NCBI RefSeq assembly: GCF_001667315.1 | Contig: NZ_LZHT01000127.1 | Location: 1-34,531 of the forward strand | Reading direction: 5' to 3' | Length of the DNA: 34,531 nucleotides | Source: Mycobacterium sp. 852002-10029_SCH5224772 | Lineage (GTDB): Bacteria; Actinomycetota; Actinomycetes; Mycobacteriales; Mycobacteriaceae | Part shown: piece by piece, positions 15,179 through 22,516 of the stretch | Layout of the letters: each line of letters opens with the position of its first letter | How positions within the stretch are numbered: position 1 is the stretch's first letter | Translations under genes and position numbers: made by a program | The notes under the pieces: generated by a model | Databases searched by the model: none | Told to the model about the DNA's origin: nothing | The model's input: the letters and a program-made list of their open reading frames with translations, nothing else

Positions 15179-15709
15179 ATGCGCATCCCTGATCCGATCC
15201 GAGTTGTCCGGATGGCATTGCGATTCTCGCTCGCGGCGGCCTTTCTGTCCGCTGTTGCCGACCGATTCGGCTGGTGGGAACCGTTCGGACAGGGGAGCTG
15301 GGGGAGCATTGGCCGCTTCGCCGACTACACCCACCAGCTTGTCCCGTTTGCTTCTGGATGGTTATTGACCGTCATCGTGTGGGTTGCCACCGCCACCGAA
15401 GCGACCCTGGGAGTCCTGCTTATCGCGGGCTGGTGGCCGAAATTCGTTGGGGCTGCGACTTGCTTGGTGCTCATAATATTTGGAACGGCGATGGCCGTAT
15501 CTCTCGGGATTGAAGCACCGCTGAGCTACAGCGTCTTCTCCGCGGCGAGTGCGGCCGCGGCCTACGCGATACTCGGCACGACATCGCCGTCACGCACCAC
15601 TGTCCCTCATTCAGTCCGGAAACTTCCAACCGTCGTGAGCCGGCTCGTTGTGACCGGTGAGTCTCGCCCAAACACAGTTGGACGTACCGAGCTTCGGATA
15701 CGAGGGTAG
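15179..15709 (+). CDS. DoxX-like integral membrane protein
   Basis: This gene encodes 176 residues with GGGAGAAG just before the ATG. Four hydrophobic segments at about residues 12-27, 58-82, 88-108 and 115-135 fit the DoxX/DoxD family. FSLAAAFLSAVADRFGWW near the N-terminus is typical of the family. The last 40 residues are polar and probably cytosolic. DoxX proteins in actinobacteria associate with thiol-redox and quinone-linked enzymes. Its stop is immediately followed by the ATG of a flavin disulfide oxidoreductase with no gap, so a joint redox function is plausible. Confidence 0.82.
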   Translation: MRIPDPIRVVRMALRFSLAAAFLSAVADRFGWWEPFGQGSWGSIGRFADYTHQLVPFASGWLLTVIVWVATATEATLGVLLIAGWWPKFVGAATCLVLIIFGTAMAVSLGIEAPLSYSVFSAASAAAAYAILGTTSPSRTTVPHSVRKLPTVVSRLVVTGESRPNTVGRTELRIRG

Positions 15710-17188
15710 ATGAAAGCTGGTAAAGACTTCGACGTGATCGTCGTGGGTGGCGGTGTGGGCGGTGTTGCCGCCGTGCGAAAGCTTGCGTCCGTGGGCCTTT
15801 CAGTGGCGCTCGTTGAGGATCGCCTGGTCGGTGGGGAGTGTCATTACTGGGGTTGCAACCCTAGCAAAACGCTGCTTCGCCCGATCGAGGTGTTCAATCT
15901 CGCGAAGGCGGTCCCTGGTGTGCGAGAGGCTATTTCGGGCAACGGATTGGACGTTGCGGCCGTCTTCGCGAAACGCGACGCGATCATCGAGAATCTCTCG
16001 GACCAAGACCGAATAGCCTCACTGCGCGAAGCCGGCGTAGCAGTGTTTCATGGGGTCTGCCGGTTGAGCGGCGAACGAACAGTGCGGGTGGCCTACGCCC
16101 TGGGGGATACCACCGAAGCGGTCTTGACTGCACGCCACGCGGTCGTGCTGGCCACCGGCACTCGTCCTCACGTGCCGGAGATACGCGGGTTGGCGCAAGC
16201 ACGCCCGTGGACCAATCGGGACGTGACGACGATGACAGAGGTGCCACCTCGCGCGCTGGTGGTGGGCGCCGGCCCCGTCGGTGTCGAATTCGCGACCATC
16301 CTGACCGGATTAGGCTCCGCCGTAACACTTCTGGTGCGTGGGAGCACCCTTCTTCCTAACTGCGAACCTGAAGCTCGCGAGCTGGTCGCGCAGTCGCTGC
16401 GAAGCAAGGGCGTCACGATTCACTTTGAGACAGAGTTGTCGGCGGTCGCGCGCCCTACGGCGGGCGGGCCCGTCACGGCAACTTTTGACCGTCAGACCAT
16501 CGAGGTAGACGAACTCATCCTGGCCGCCGGACGGCGCACCAATACCGACAATATCGGACTGGAAACCCTTGGCCTGCCAAGCGGCGGGTTCGTTGCCGTG
16601 AATGACCATCTCCAGGCGGTCGGTGTCGTAGGCGACTGGCTCTACGCACTGGGAGATACCACCGGGCGGGCTCGGCTGTCTCATATCTCCACCTACCATG
16701 GCCGCCTCGTGGCCGACATCATCGCGGCCCGGGCGGTGGGGCGAGAACTGTCCGAGAACGAGTTGACTGCCCACGATGCCGGCAGCGTTGCACAGGTCAT
16801 CTTCACTGAGCCTCAAGTGGCCTGGGTTGGGCGCACGGAAAGTCGAGCCCGCGCGGAAGGGTTCGCGGTACGGACGCGAACGGCCCATTACCCCGGCACA
16901 CTGTCATTCCTGACCCTCTTCAGGGAGGGCTTCCAAGGATGGGCGAAGTTGGTCATCGATGCCGAGACCAACACTTTGCTCGGAGCGACATTCGTCGGCC
17001 CGGAGTTCTCGGAACTGGTTCAAGCAGCCACCCTGGCCATCGTCGCGAAGGTCCCAGTCAGTCTCCTACGCCACGCTGTCGCGCCACACCCGACGGTCAA
17101 CCAGGTCTGGGATCTGCTAGTCGCCCAAGAGTCCGAACTTGCCCCGTTGCAAAACGACGCGGCGCAGGAAGCACAGAAGACCGCTTAG
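15710..17188 (+). CDS. FAD/NAD(P)-dependent disulfide oxidoreductase (lipoamide dehydrogenase/MerA-like)
   Basis: This gene encodes 492 residues. FAD motif VVGGGVGGVAAVRKL is at about 12-26 and the redox-active CHYWGC, followed by NPSKTLLRP, at about 45-50. NAD(P) motif VVGAGPVGVEFA is near residue 184, ALGDTTG near 317, and a C-terminal dimerisation domain follows. In the C-terminal dyad the usual HPTxxE reads HPTVNQ, so the catalytic His is kept and Glu is replaced by Gln. Family members move electrons from NAD(P)H through FAD to a disulfide, quinone or metal. The start is unambiguous: ATG directly after the DoxX stop. It may pair with the DoxX protein or the cupin. The substrate is unknown. 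Confidence 0.9.
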   Translation: MKAGKDFDVIVVGGGVGGVAAVRKLASVGLSVALVEDRLVGGECHYWGCNPSKTLLRPIEVFNLAKAVPGVREAISGNGLDVAAVFAKRDAIIENLSDQDRIASLREAGVAVFHGVCRLSGERTVRVAYALGDTTEAVLTARHAVVLATGTRPHVPEIRGLAQARPWTNRDVTTMTEVPPRALVVGAGPVGVEFATILTGLGSAVTLLVRGSTLLPNCEPEARELVAQSLRSKGVTIHFETELSAVARPTAGGPVTATFDRQTIEVDELILAAGRRTNTDNIGLETLGLPSGGFVAVNDHLQAVGVVGDWLYALGDTTGRARLSHISTYHGRLVADIIAARAVGRELSENELTAHDAGSVAQVIFTEPQVAWVGRTESRARAEGFAVRTRTAHYPGTLSFLTLFREGFQGWAKLVIDAETNTLLGATFVGPEFSELVQAATLAIVAKVPVSLLRHAVAPHPTVNQVWDLLVAQESELAPLQNDAAQEAQKTA

Positions 17189-17240
17189 CGAATCGCGTTA
17201 TCTGTCAAACCCGTCACCTCGAGCCGTGAGAGGAACCACG

Positions 17241-17273
17241 ATGACCCACGAGTGGCCGGTCGTCTCACCGTGA
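17241..17273 (+). CDS. Ten-residue leader peptide before the second MDR gene
   Basis: ATG at 17241 is preceded by a clear GAGAGGA ribosome site and encodes MTHEWPVVSP before TGA at 17271-17273. The stop overlaps GTG 17270 (GTGA), an in-frame start of the MDR gene. The best Shine-Dalgarno of the region therefore serves this mini-ORF rather than the enzyme. It may act as a coupling leader, or mark a frameshift that separated the enzyme from its original start. Confidence 0.4.
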   Translation: MTHEWPVVSP

Positions 17274-18211
17274 CCATGCTGGTAGCGGGGGTCCGCACGC
17301 TCGGCGGCCATGTGGAGATGCTGGAACTGGACGACCCGCGACCGTTGGCGGCCGACGAGGTCCTCATCGACATTCGCGGCGCCGGGGTTGGCAACTGGGA
17401 CAACATCGTTCGTTACGGCGGCTGGGACGTGGGCACCAGGCCGCCGCTGGCGCTCGGCGTCGAGGCCGCCGGGGTCATCGAGGCCGTCGGTGCCCACACG
17501 AGCGGTTTCAAGGTAGGCGATGAGGTGTTGTGCCACCCGGTGCCGCTCCGCGACCAGGGCACGTGGGCGCCGGTTGTGATCGCACCCGTTGCATCGCTCG
17601 CCCACAAACCGCCCGAGATTCCATGGGAGACCGCAGCGATCTTTCCGGTGCCGGCGTTGACTGCCGAGCAGGTGGTCGGCGAGGCATTGGCCCTGCGTGC
17701 TGGAGAAACGTTACTCGTTCATGGTGCGGGCGGAATCACCGGCGGGCTCATCGTCCAGCTGGCCGCCCTGCGCGGGGTCGATGTGCTCGCCACCGCCGGG
17801 CCGCGCAGCGCCGACCGGGTCCGCGCGCACGGCGCCCGCGACGTAATCGACTACCGCGATCCGCTGTGGCCCCAACACGCAAGGGCGTTGGCAAGCTCCA
17901 TCGACGCCGTCGCCAACGCCGCGCCGGGGGGTGCTGCCGCGGCAATGACTGCGCTGGCCGACGGTGGTCGGCTGGCCACCATCACCCCCGACCCACCCGC
18001 ATCCGCCCGCGGGATCGGCGTGACCGCGGTTTACGTCCGTTCCGACGGAGCTCAACTCGGCCGGCTGACCGCGCTGCTCGCGTCGCGCCGGTTGAGCATG
18101 CCGACCCCGCGTGTCTGCGGCCTGGATCAGGCCGCCGCCGCCCTCGCGCATGTCGTCGCAGGCCACGAGGCCCGCGGAGTCGTCATCACCAAAGACATCT
18201 CACCAAGTTAG
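17270..18211 (+). CDS. Zinc-independent MDR-family oxidoreductase
   Basis: This gene encodes 313 residues from GTG 17270. An earlier GTG (17252) and an ATG two codons later (17276) are alternatives. The GroES-like domain includes LGVEAAGVIEAVG (62-74), and the Rossmann loop is HGAGGITGG at 151-159. There are no catalytic zinc ligands, so a quinone or enone reductase using NAD(P)H is the family expectation. It differs from the MDR protein at 13654, so the operon contains two distinct reductases. The GTGA overlap with the mini-ORF suggests coupled initiation. It is followed 32 bp later by a Rid-family gene. Confidence 0.88.
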   Translation: MTMLVAGVRTLGGHVEMLELDDPRPLAADEVLIDIRGAGVGNWDNIVRYGGWDVGTRPPLALGVEAAGVIEAVGAHTSGFKVGDEVLCHPVPLRDQGTWAPVVIAPVASLAHKPPEIPWETAAIFPVPALTAEQVVGEALALRAGETLLVHGAGGITGGLIVQLAALRGVDVLATAGPRSADRVRAHGARDVIDYRDPLWPQHARALASSIDAVANAAPGGAAAAMTALADGGRLATITPDPPASARGIGVTAVYVRSDGAQLGRLTALLASRRLSMPTPRVCGLDQAAAALAHVVAGHEARGVVITKDISPS

Positions 18212-18243
18212 CCAAAAAACCTCACACCCCCCAAGGAGTCTCG

Positions 18244-18633
18244 ATGAGCACCATTACCCCGATCCTCACCGGAGTGGCCGACCACATCGGACACTACGCC
18301 GATGCGGTTGCCGTATCCGGCGGCGGCACACAGATTTTCGTCTCCGGAACGCCCGGGTTGCGCGAAGACGGCTCCGTCCCTGAGGACTTCACCGACGAAG
18401 CGCGGCAGTGCTGGGCCAACGTCGAAACCGCACTCGGCAAGGCCGGCGCCACGCTCACCGACATTGTCTACATGCGCCAATGGCTCACCAGCCGCGACAA
18501 TGTGTCCGCCTACCTGGCGGTGAGCAAAGAGATCATCCACCACGAACCCGCCGCGATGTTCAGCATCATCGACGGGCTGGTGTGGCCCAACATCCGCGTG
18601 GAAGTCGAAGTCATCGCCATCCTGCCGGCATGA
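18244..18633 (+). CDS. Rid (YjgF/YER057c/UK114) family protein, copy 1
   Basis: This gene encodes 129 residues with AAGGAG seven bases before the ATG. It carries the Rid core (SGGGTQIFVSGTPG, then ARQCWANVETALGKAG, then VEVEVIAIL). The Arg that binds the substrate carboxylate in canonical RidA, normally in PxR near the end, is replaced here (EPAAMF), so this is not an archetypal RidA imine deaminase and belongs to a Rid subgroup of unclear reaction. It overlaps the nitroreductase start by ATGA. From codon 18 on the DNA is identical to copy 2 at 27939-28331. The first 17 codons differ. Confidence 0.9.
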   Translation: MSTITPILTGVADHIGHYADAVAVSGGGTQIFVSGTPGLREDGSVPEDFTDEARQCWANVETALGKAGATLTDIVYMRQWLTSRDNVSAYLAVSKEIIHHEPAAMFSIIDGLVWPNIRVEVEVIAILPA

Positions 18634-18977
18634 GCGATTACCCCATCGTCGACTTGTCCACCGACGAACTGCTGACCACGACCCGATCGGTGCGCAAACG
18701 TCTTGATTTGACCAAACCTGTTCCCATCGGCCTGATCCGGGAATGCCTGGAGATCGCGGTGCAGGCACCGACGTCGGGCAACGTGCAGAACGGGAGCTTC
18801 ATCATCGTCACCGATGCCGAACAGCGTCGCGCGATCGCCGATGTGTACCGCCGCACATGGGACTTGATCGCCGCGTCCCCTTTCGCGGTCGCCGATCGGT
18901 TCAAAGGCGACCCCGCGCGTAATCGCGAGCAGCGCAAAGTGTCCGACAGTGCGGCGTATCTCGCCGAGCACATCGGC
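18295..18977 (+). repeat. 683-bp near-identical repeat, left copy
   Basis: This segment covers codon 18 of the Rid gene to codon 116 of the nitroreductase. It matches 27993-28675 base for base except for three substitutions, all in the nitroreductase (one in the codon giving Ile versus Asn, two in the AAAGGC/AAGGAC pair). The offset is exactly 9698 bp with no gaps. Identity starts and stops abruptly on both sides. Confidence 0.95.
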
Positions 18978-19295
18978 GAGGTCCCTGTCTTGATAATCCC
19001 GTGCGTCGAGGTCATCGACGGTGACGGCAAGCTGACGGGCGAAAACGCCAACCAGTATTGGAGTTCGATCATGCCCGCCACGTGGAGCTACATGCTCGCC
19101 GCGCGTTCTCGGGGCCTGGGAACCACGTGGACCGGGGTGACCATCATGGCCGACGAAGAGATGCGGGCCATCCTCGGGCTGCCCGACAACGTCTATCACG
19201 CCACCACCATCCCCACCGCCTACTACACGGGCACGACCTTCCGTCGTGCAAAACGGATTCCGCTCGACAATGTGGTGCATTTCGACCGATGGTGA
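18630..19295 (+). CDS. Nitroreductase-family FMN oxidoreductase, full length
   Basis: This gene encodes 221 residues with an ATGA overlap with the Rid gene. TTRSVRKRLDLTKPVP near residue 13 and APTSGNVQNGSFIIV near 45-60 are the FMN-binding regions of the nitroreductase fold. WSYMLAARSRGLGTTW is the central dimer helix and AILGLPDNV the late signature. Family members use FMN and NAD(P)H to reduce nitro groups, quinones, enones or, in the pyrimidine (Rut) pathway, malonic semialdehyde. The Rid and nitroreductase pair recalls RutC with RutE, but no other Rut gene is present, so that link stays an analogy. It is followed by an exporter of the DHA2 class. Confidence 0.9.
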   Translation: MSDYPIVDLSTDELLTTTRSVRKRLDLTKPVPIGLIRECLEIAVQAPTSGNVQNGSFIIVTDAEQRRAIADVYRRTWDLIAASPFAVADRFKGDPARNREQRKVSDSAAYLAEHIGEVPVLIIPCVEVIDGDGKLTGENANQYWSSIMPATWSYMLAARSRGLGTTWTGVTIMADEEMRAILGLPDNVYHATTIPTAYYTGTTFRRAKRIPLDNVVHFDRW

Positions 19296-19347
19296 GCCGC
19301 AATGGGTCTGGCGCCCAGTCATCGTCACGCGGCGAAGGGCCCCCGCA

Positions 19348-20832
19348 GTGACGTTGCGCGACGCGGCACCGACCAGTCGCGCCATGGTGGTCGCGGTGAT
19401 GGTGTCGATGGTCGCGTTCCTCGACTCCACGGTGATCAATCTGGCTTTGCCGGCCATCGAGCACGACCTCGGCGGCGGCCTGGCGTCGCAGCAATGGATC
19501 ATTGACGGCTACCTGTTGGCGATGGCGGCCGCGATTCTGCCCGGTGGGTCCATCTCGGATATGTTCGGACGCGTTCCGGTGATGCGATTCGGGCTGCTGA
19601 CTTTCGGGGCGGGCTCGGTTCTGGCTGCGGTTGCAGCCTCGCCCGCCATGCTCATCATCGCCCGCCTCATCCAAGGCGTGGGTGCCGCGTTCCTGGTACC
19701 GGGTTCGCTTTCGCTGATCAACACGGTCTTCGACAAAGCGCACCGGTCCGCGGCGATCGGCGTCTGGACCGGCTGGACCGGGACCGCCTTCGCGTTGGGT
19801 CCCCTGCTGGGCGGAATGTTCGTCGATTTCCTTGGCTGGCGTTGGATTTTCGTATTGTCAGCGATCCCCATGGCGGTCGGGTACGCGCTGACATTCTGGC
19901 TGTGCCCAACGTCGGGGCGGGTCGAAGGCGCCCGTGTCGATACCGCGGGGGTGGGCTTGTCGGCGGTAGGGCTGGCCGCGACCGTGTATGCGTTGATCGA
20001 ATCGCAACGCGATGGCTGGACCGACCCGCTGGTCGTCACGCCATTGGTGATCGGGATTGCCGCGCTCGCCGGCTTCGTCACCTGGCAGCACCGCAGCAGC
20101 TACCCGATGCTTCCGTTGTCGCTGTTCACCTCTCGCAACTTCACTGCCGCCAACCTGGTCACCGCGTTCGTCTACGGCGCGTTGACGCTGGGCTCGCTGG
20201 CCGTCGCCCTCTACACCCAAGAAGTCGGTGGCTACTCAGCCACCGCGGCCGGACTGGCCACCCTGCCGATTCCGGCGCTGTCGTTCGTGCTGGCCCGTCA
20301 TGTCGGCCGCATCGCCGCCCGGGTGGGACCACGCGCGTTTCTGATTGCCGGGCCCGCGCTGGCGGGGGCGGGTCTACTGCTGATCCGCCCGAAACCCAAT
20401 GGATTCCACGCGATCACCGACCTGGTACCCGGGATGACAGTGCTGGCGATCGGGCTGGTTGCGACTATCACACCGCTGACGTCGGTGATGCTGGTCTCGG
20501 TGCCGACCGAACACAGCGGCCTGGCATCGGCGATCAACAACGCCGTCTCGCGGCTGGCCGCGCTGATGTCGATCGGGTCCATAGGCTTGATCACCGTCGG
20601 CGCGGCGAGCGCCGCCGGATTCGCCCACGTGTTGGAAGTGAGCGCCGCACTATTCGCACTGGGCGCGTTGTGCGCCGCGCTGTTGATCACCAATCCTCCC
20701 GGCGGGTGCCAACCTGTCTCATGCGACATCGCAGCGTTGTGCCGCGACCGGCCCGGTGTGCAGCCCGCCCTGGCCAGCAGTCCCTCGACCGCGACTGAGC
20801 CATCCCCCCCGCAGGGAGGTACCTCAACGTGA
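19348..20832 (+). CDS. MFS drug-type exporter, DHA2 (EmrB/QacA) class
   Basis: This gene encodes 494 residues from GTG 19348, chosen because GAAGGG lies upstream and membrane segment 1 begins 14 residues later. An in-frame start at 19246 would run through the nitroreductase end. Motifs: DSTVINLALPAI in segment 1, GGSISDMFGRVPVM (motif A), LIQGVGAAFLVPGSL (motif B) and GWTGTAFALGPLLGG (motif C). About 14 hydrophobic segments can be counted, as in proton-driven DHA2 pumps. The polar tail of 45 residues ends SPPQGGTST. By context it may export the product or substrate of the surrounding enzymes. Confidence 0.9.
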   Translation: MTLRDAAPTSRAMVVAVMVSMVAFLDSTVINLALPAIEHDLGGGLASQQWIIDGYLLAMAAAILPGGSISDMFGRVPVMRFGLLTFGAGSVLAAVAASPAMLIIARLIQGVGAAFLVPGSLSLINTVFDKAHRSAAIGVWTGWTGTAFALGPLLGGMFVDFLGWRWIFVLSAIPMAVGYALTFWLCPTSGRVEGARVDTAGVGLSAVGLAATVYALIESQRDGWTDPLVVTPLVIGIAALAGFVTWQHRSSYPMLPLSLFTSRNFTAANLVTAFVYGALTLGSLAVALYTQEVGGYSATAAGLATLPIPALSFVLARHVGRIAARVGPRAFLIAGPALAGAGLLLIRPKPNGFHAITDLVPGMTVLAIGLVATITPLTSVMLVSVPTEHSGLASAINNAVSRLAALMSIGSIGLITVGAASAAGFAHVLEVSAALFALGALCAALLITNPPGGCQPVSCDIAALCRDRPGVQPALASSPSTATEPSPPQGGTST

Positions 20833-20853
20833 CACAACAAGTGGGAGGAAAAG

Positions 20854-21882
20854 ATGACAGCAGCACCCTTACCGTCCGGAGCCCAAGACCACGAGCGCAT
20901 GATGACCATGCTGACTGGATTCTGGGTCACCCAGATCGTTCGTGCTGCAGCGACTTTCAACGTGGCGGATCATCTCGCAGCGGGCACCGACACGGCTGAA
21001 GCGATCGCCGCAAAGGAATCGATCGACCCGGACGCCACTCGAAGGCTGATCCGTGCCTGCGCCTCGTTGGGTCTTGTGTCGTCGGCCGATGGTGTGCAGC
21101 TCAGCGGAACGCCCTTGCTCAGCACGCTGCTCAGAGATGACCCGAATTCGTTGCGTGGCATGGTCCTTGCGCAAGCCGCACCTGGTCATTGGTTGACCTG
21201 GGGATGCTTCCCGGATGCTGTTCGCAGCGGCGCCAGGCAGATGGAGGCTGCACACGGTACGCCCGGCACGATCTTCGACTACTTAGCCGCTCATCCCGAC
21301 GAGGCGAGTCATTTCACCGAAGCCATGTCGAACCTCAGTGCAGCCGCTGCGGTCGAGATCGCAAAGCTGGTCGATACCCGAGGCGTCAAATACGCGCTCG
21401 ACGTTGGGGGAGCAAACGGCGCGGTTCTTCGGGCGATGATGCGGGTCAACCCCGACCTGCGCGGTGGCGTCTTCGACCTGCCGCACATCGTGCCCGACGC
21501 CGCGGCGGCGGCTCGCAAAGATGGTCTGCAGGAACGCCTCACCGCAGTGGGAGGCGATTTTTTCGAGTCGGTACCGTCTTCAGATCTGTACGTGCTCAAA
21601 TACATTCTGCACGACTGGGACGACGAGACCTGCATGCGGATCTTGAGAAACTGCCGTGCCGCCCTGCACGAGGGTGGACGCCTCGTCGTCATCGACTATC
21701 TCGTCGGGGAATTCGGAGTTCCTGGGCTGCCGGCAATGATGGACATGAACATGTTAGTCATGAATGGTGGCAAGGAACGCGACATCGCCGAGTTCGATGC
21801 GCTCTTCGCCTCCACCGGACTTCGCCGCACGACCGTCGGCCAGGCTGGGCAGTTCGCCGTCATAGAAACCGTAGGGATCTGA
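20854..21882 (+). CDS. SAM-dependent O-methyltransferase (acetylserotonin/caffeate OMT-like)
   Basis: This gene encodes 342 residues with GGGAGGA just before the ATG. The N-terminal winged-helix dimerisation domain (about 20-100) carries FNVADHLAAG. The SAM loop DVGGANG is at 183-189, GDFF at 234-237, and LKYILHDWDDE contains the probable catalytic His 253. These are the hallmarks of Methyltransf_2 enzymes that methylate phenolic hydroxyls, as in natural-product pathways. It lies 21 bp after the exporter and is the last gene of the run begun by operator copy B. O-methylation of a phenol or quinol would fit with the quinone-reductase-like neighbours. Confidence 0.9.
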   Translation: MTAAPLPSGAQDHERMMTMLTGFWVTQIVRAAATFNVADHLAAGTDTAEAIAAKESIDPDATRRLIRACASLGLVSSADGVQLSGTPLLSTLLRDDPNSLRGMVLAQAAPGHWLTWGCFPDAVRSGARQMEAAHGTPGTIFDYLAAHPDEASHFTEAMSNLSAAAAVEIAKLVDTRGVKYALDVGGANGAVLRAMMRVNPDLRGGVFDLPHIVPDAAAAARKDGLQERLTAVGGDFFESVPSSDLYVLKYILHDWDDETCMRILRNCRAALHEGGRLVVIDYLVGEFGVPGLPAMMDMNMLVMNGGKERDIAEFDALFASTGLRRTTVGQAGQFAVIETVGI

Positions 21883-22051
21883 ACACGACATCCGCCACGG
21901 GCGTCTGCGAACGCGCAACGGACACCGCATCGTTTCTACGATCAGTGATAGGCGCTGCAACCTTCACCGTCACAGCAAAAAAGAGCCACCGCGGGAATCA
22001 ACTCGACCGCTGTTGCGTTCGGCTAGCCGTGGCGCACGCGCAGAGATGTCT

Positions 22052-22057
22052 TAATAT
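22052..22057 (+). promoter_or_regulatory. Possible -10 (TAATAT) upstream of mmpS
   Basis: TAATAT stands out in GC-rich DNA 34 bp before the mmpS start, inside a 208-bp gap after the methyltransferase. No good -35 lies 17 nt upstream. It suggests the mmpS-mmpL pair has its own promoter. No copy of the composite operator is found here. Confidence 0.35.
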
Positions 22058-22090
22058 CAGCCCATCGAGCATTCCTGATCGGGGGGCACG

Positions 22091-22516
22091 GTGTTGACGC
22101 TGCTCAAGCGGGCGTGGGTGCCGCTGGTTGTGACCGTGGCGCTGATCATCGGCGGCGTTGCAGTAATGCGACTCAATGGCGTTTTCCCAGGACCCGGCCT
22201 GCCCAAGCCCGATCCCCGGGATGCGACCCCGCCGTACGCGGCAAAGACCGCCATCTACGAAATCCTGGGGCCGCCCGGGACGACCGGCGTCGTCAACTGG
22301 ATGGATGCGGAGTCGATACCGCAGAAGGCCAGCTTCACCACGTTGCCGTGGTCGACAACGATCGTCGCCGAGATGCCCGGCATCTTCGCCTACGTTGTCG
22401 CCCAAGGTGACAGTCCCTTCATCAGCTGCCGCATCACCGTCGACGGCAAGTTGGTCGATCAACAACAGGCCAACTCCCGGAACGCTCAGGTTTCCTGCTT
22501 GGACAAGTCCGCGTGA
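22091..22516 (+). CDS. mmpS: MmpS-family membrane accessory protein
   Basis: This gene encodes 141 residues starting at GTG 22091 after a G-rich ribosome site. One membrane helix (AWVPLVVTVALIIGGVAVM, about 8-26) is followed by a periplasmic beta domain. Conserved late signatures are SCRITVDGKLVDQQ and VSCLDKS, with the Cys pair typical of MmpS. MmpS proteins assist MmpL RND transporters in lipid or siderophore export. Its stop overlaps the GTG of mmpL by four bases (GTGA). The family number cannot be assigned. Confidence 0.93.
   Translation: MLTLLKRAWVPLVVTVALIIGGVAVMRLNGVFPGPGLPKPDPRDATPPYAAKTAIYEILGPPGTTGVVNWMDAESIPQKASFTTLPWSTTIVAEMPGIFAYVVAQGDSPFISCRITVDGKLVDQQQANSRNAQVSCLDKSA

Noticed and set aside
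18244..19295. Rid and nitroreductase as a pyrimidine-degradation (Rut) operon
   Set aside because: RutA, RutB, RutD, RutF and the transporter are absent, and the Rid protein lacks the canonical catalytic Arg.
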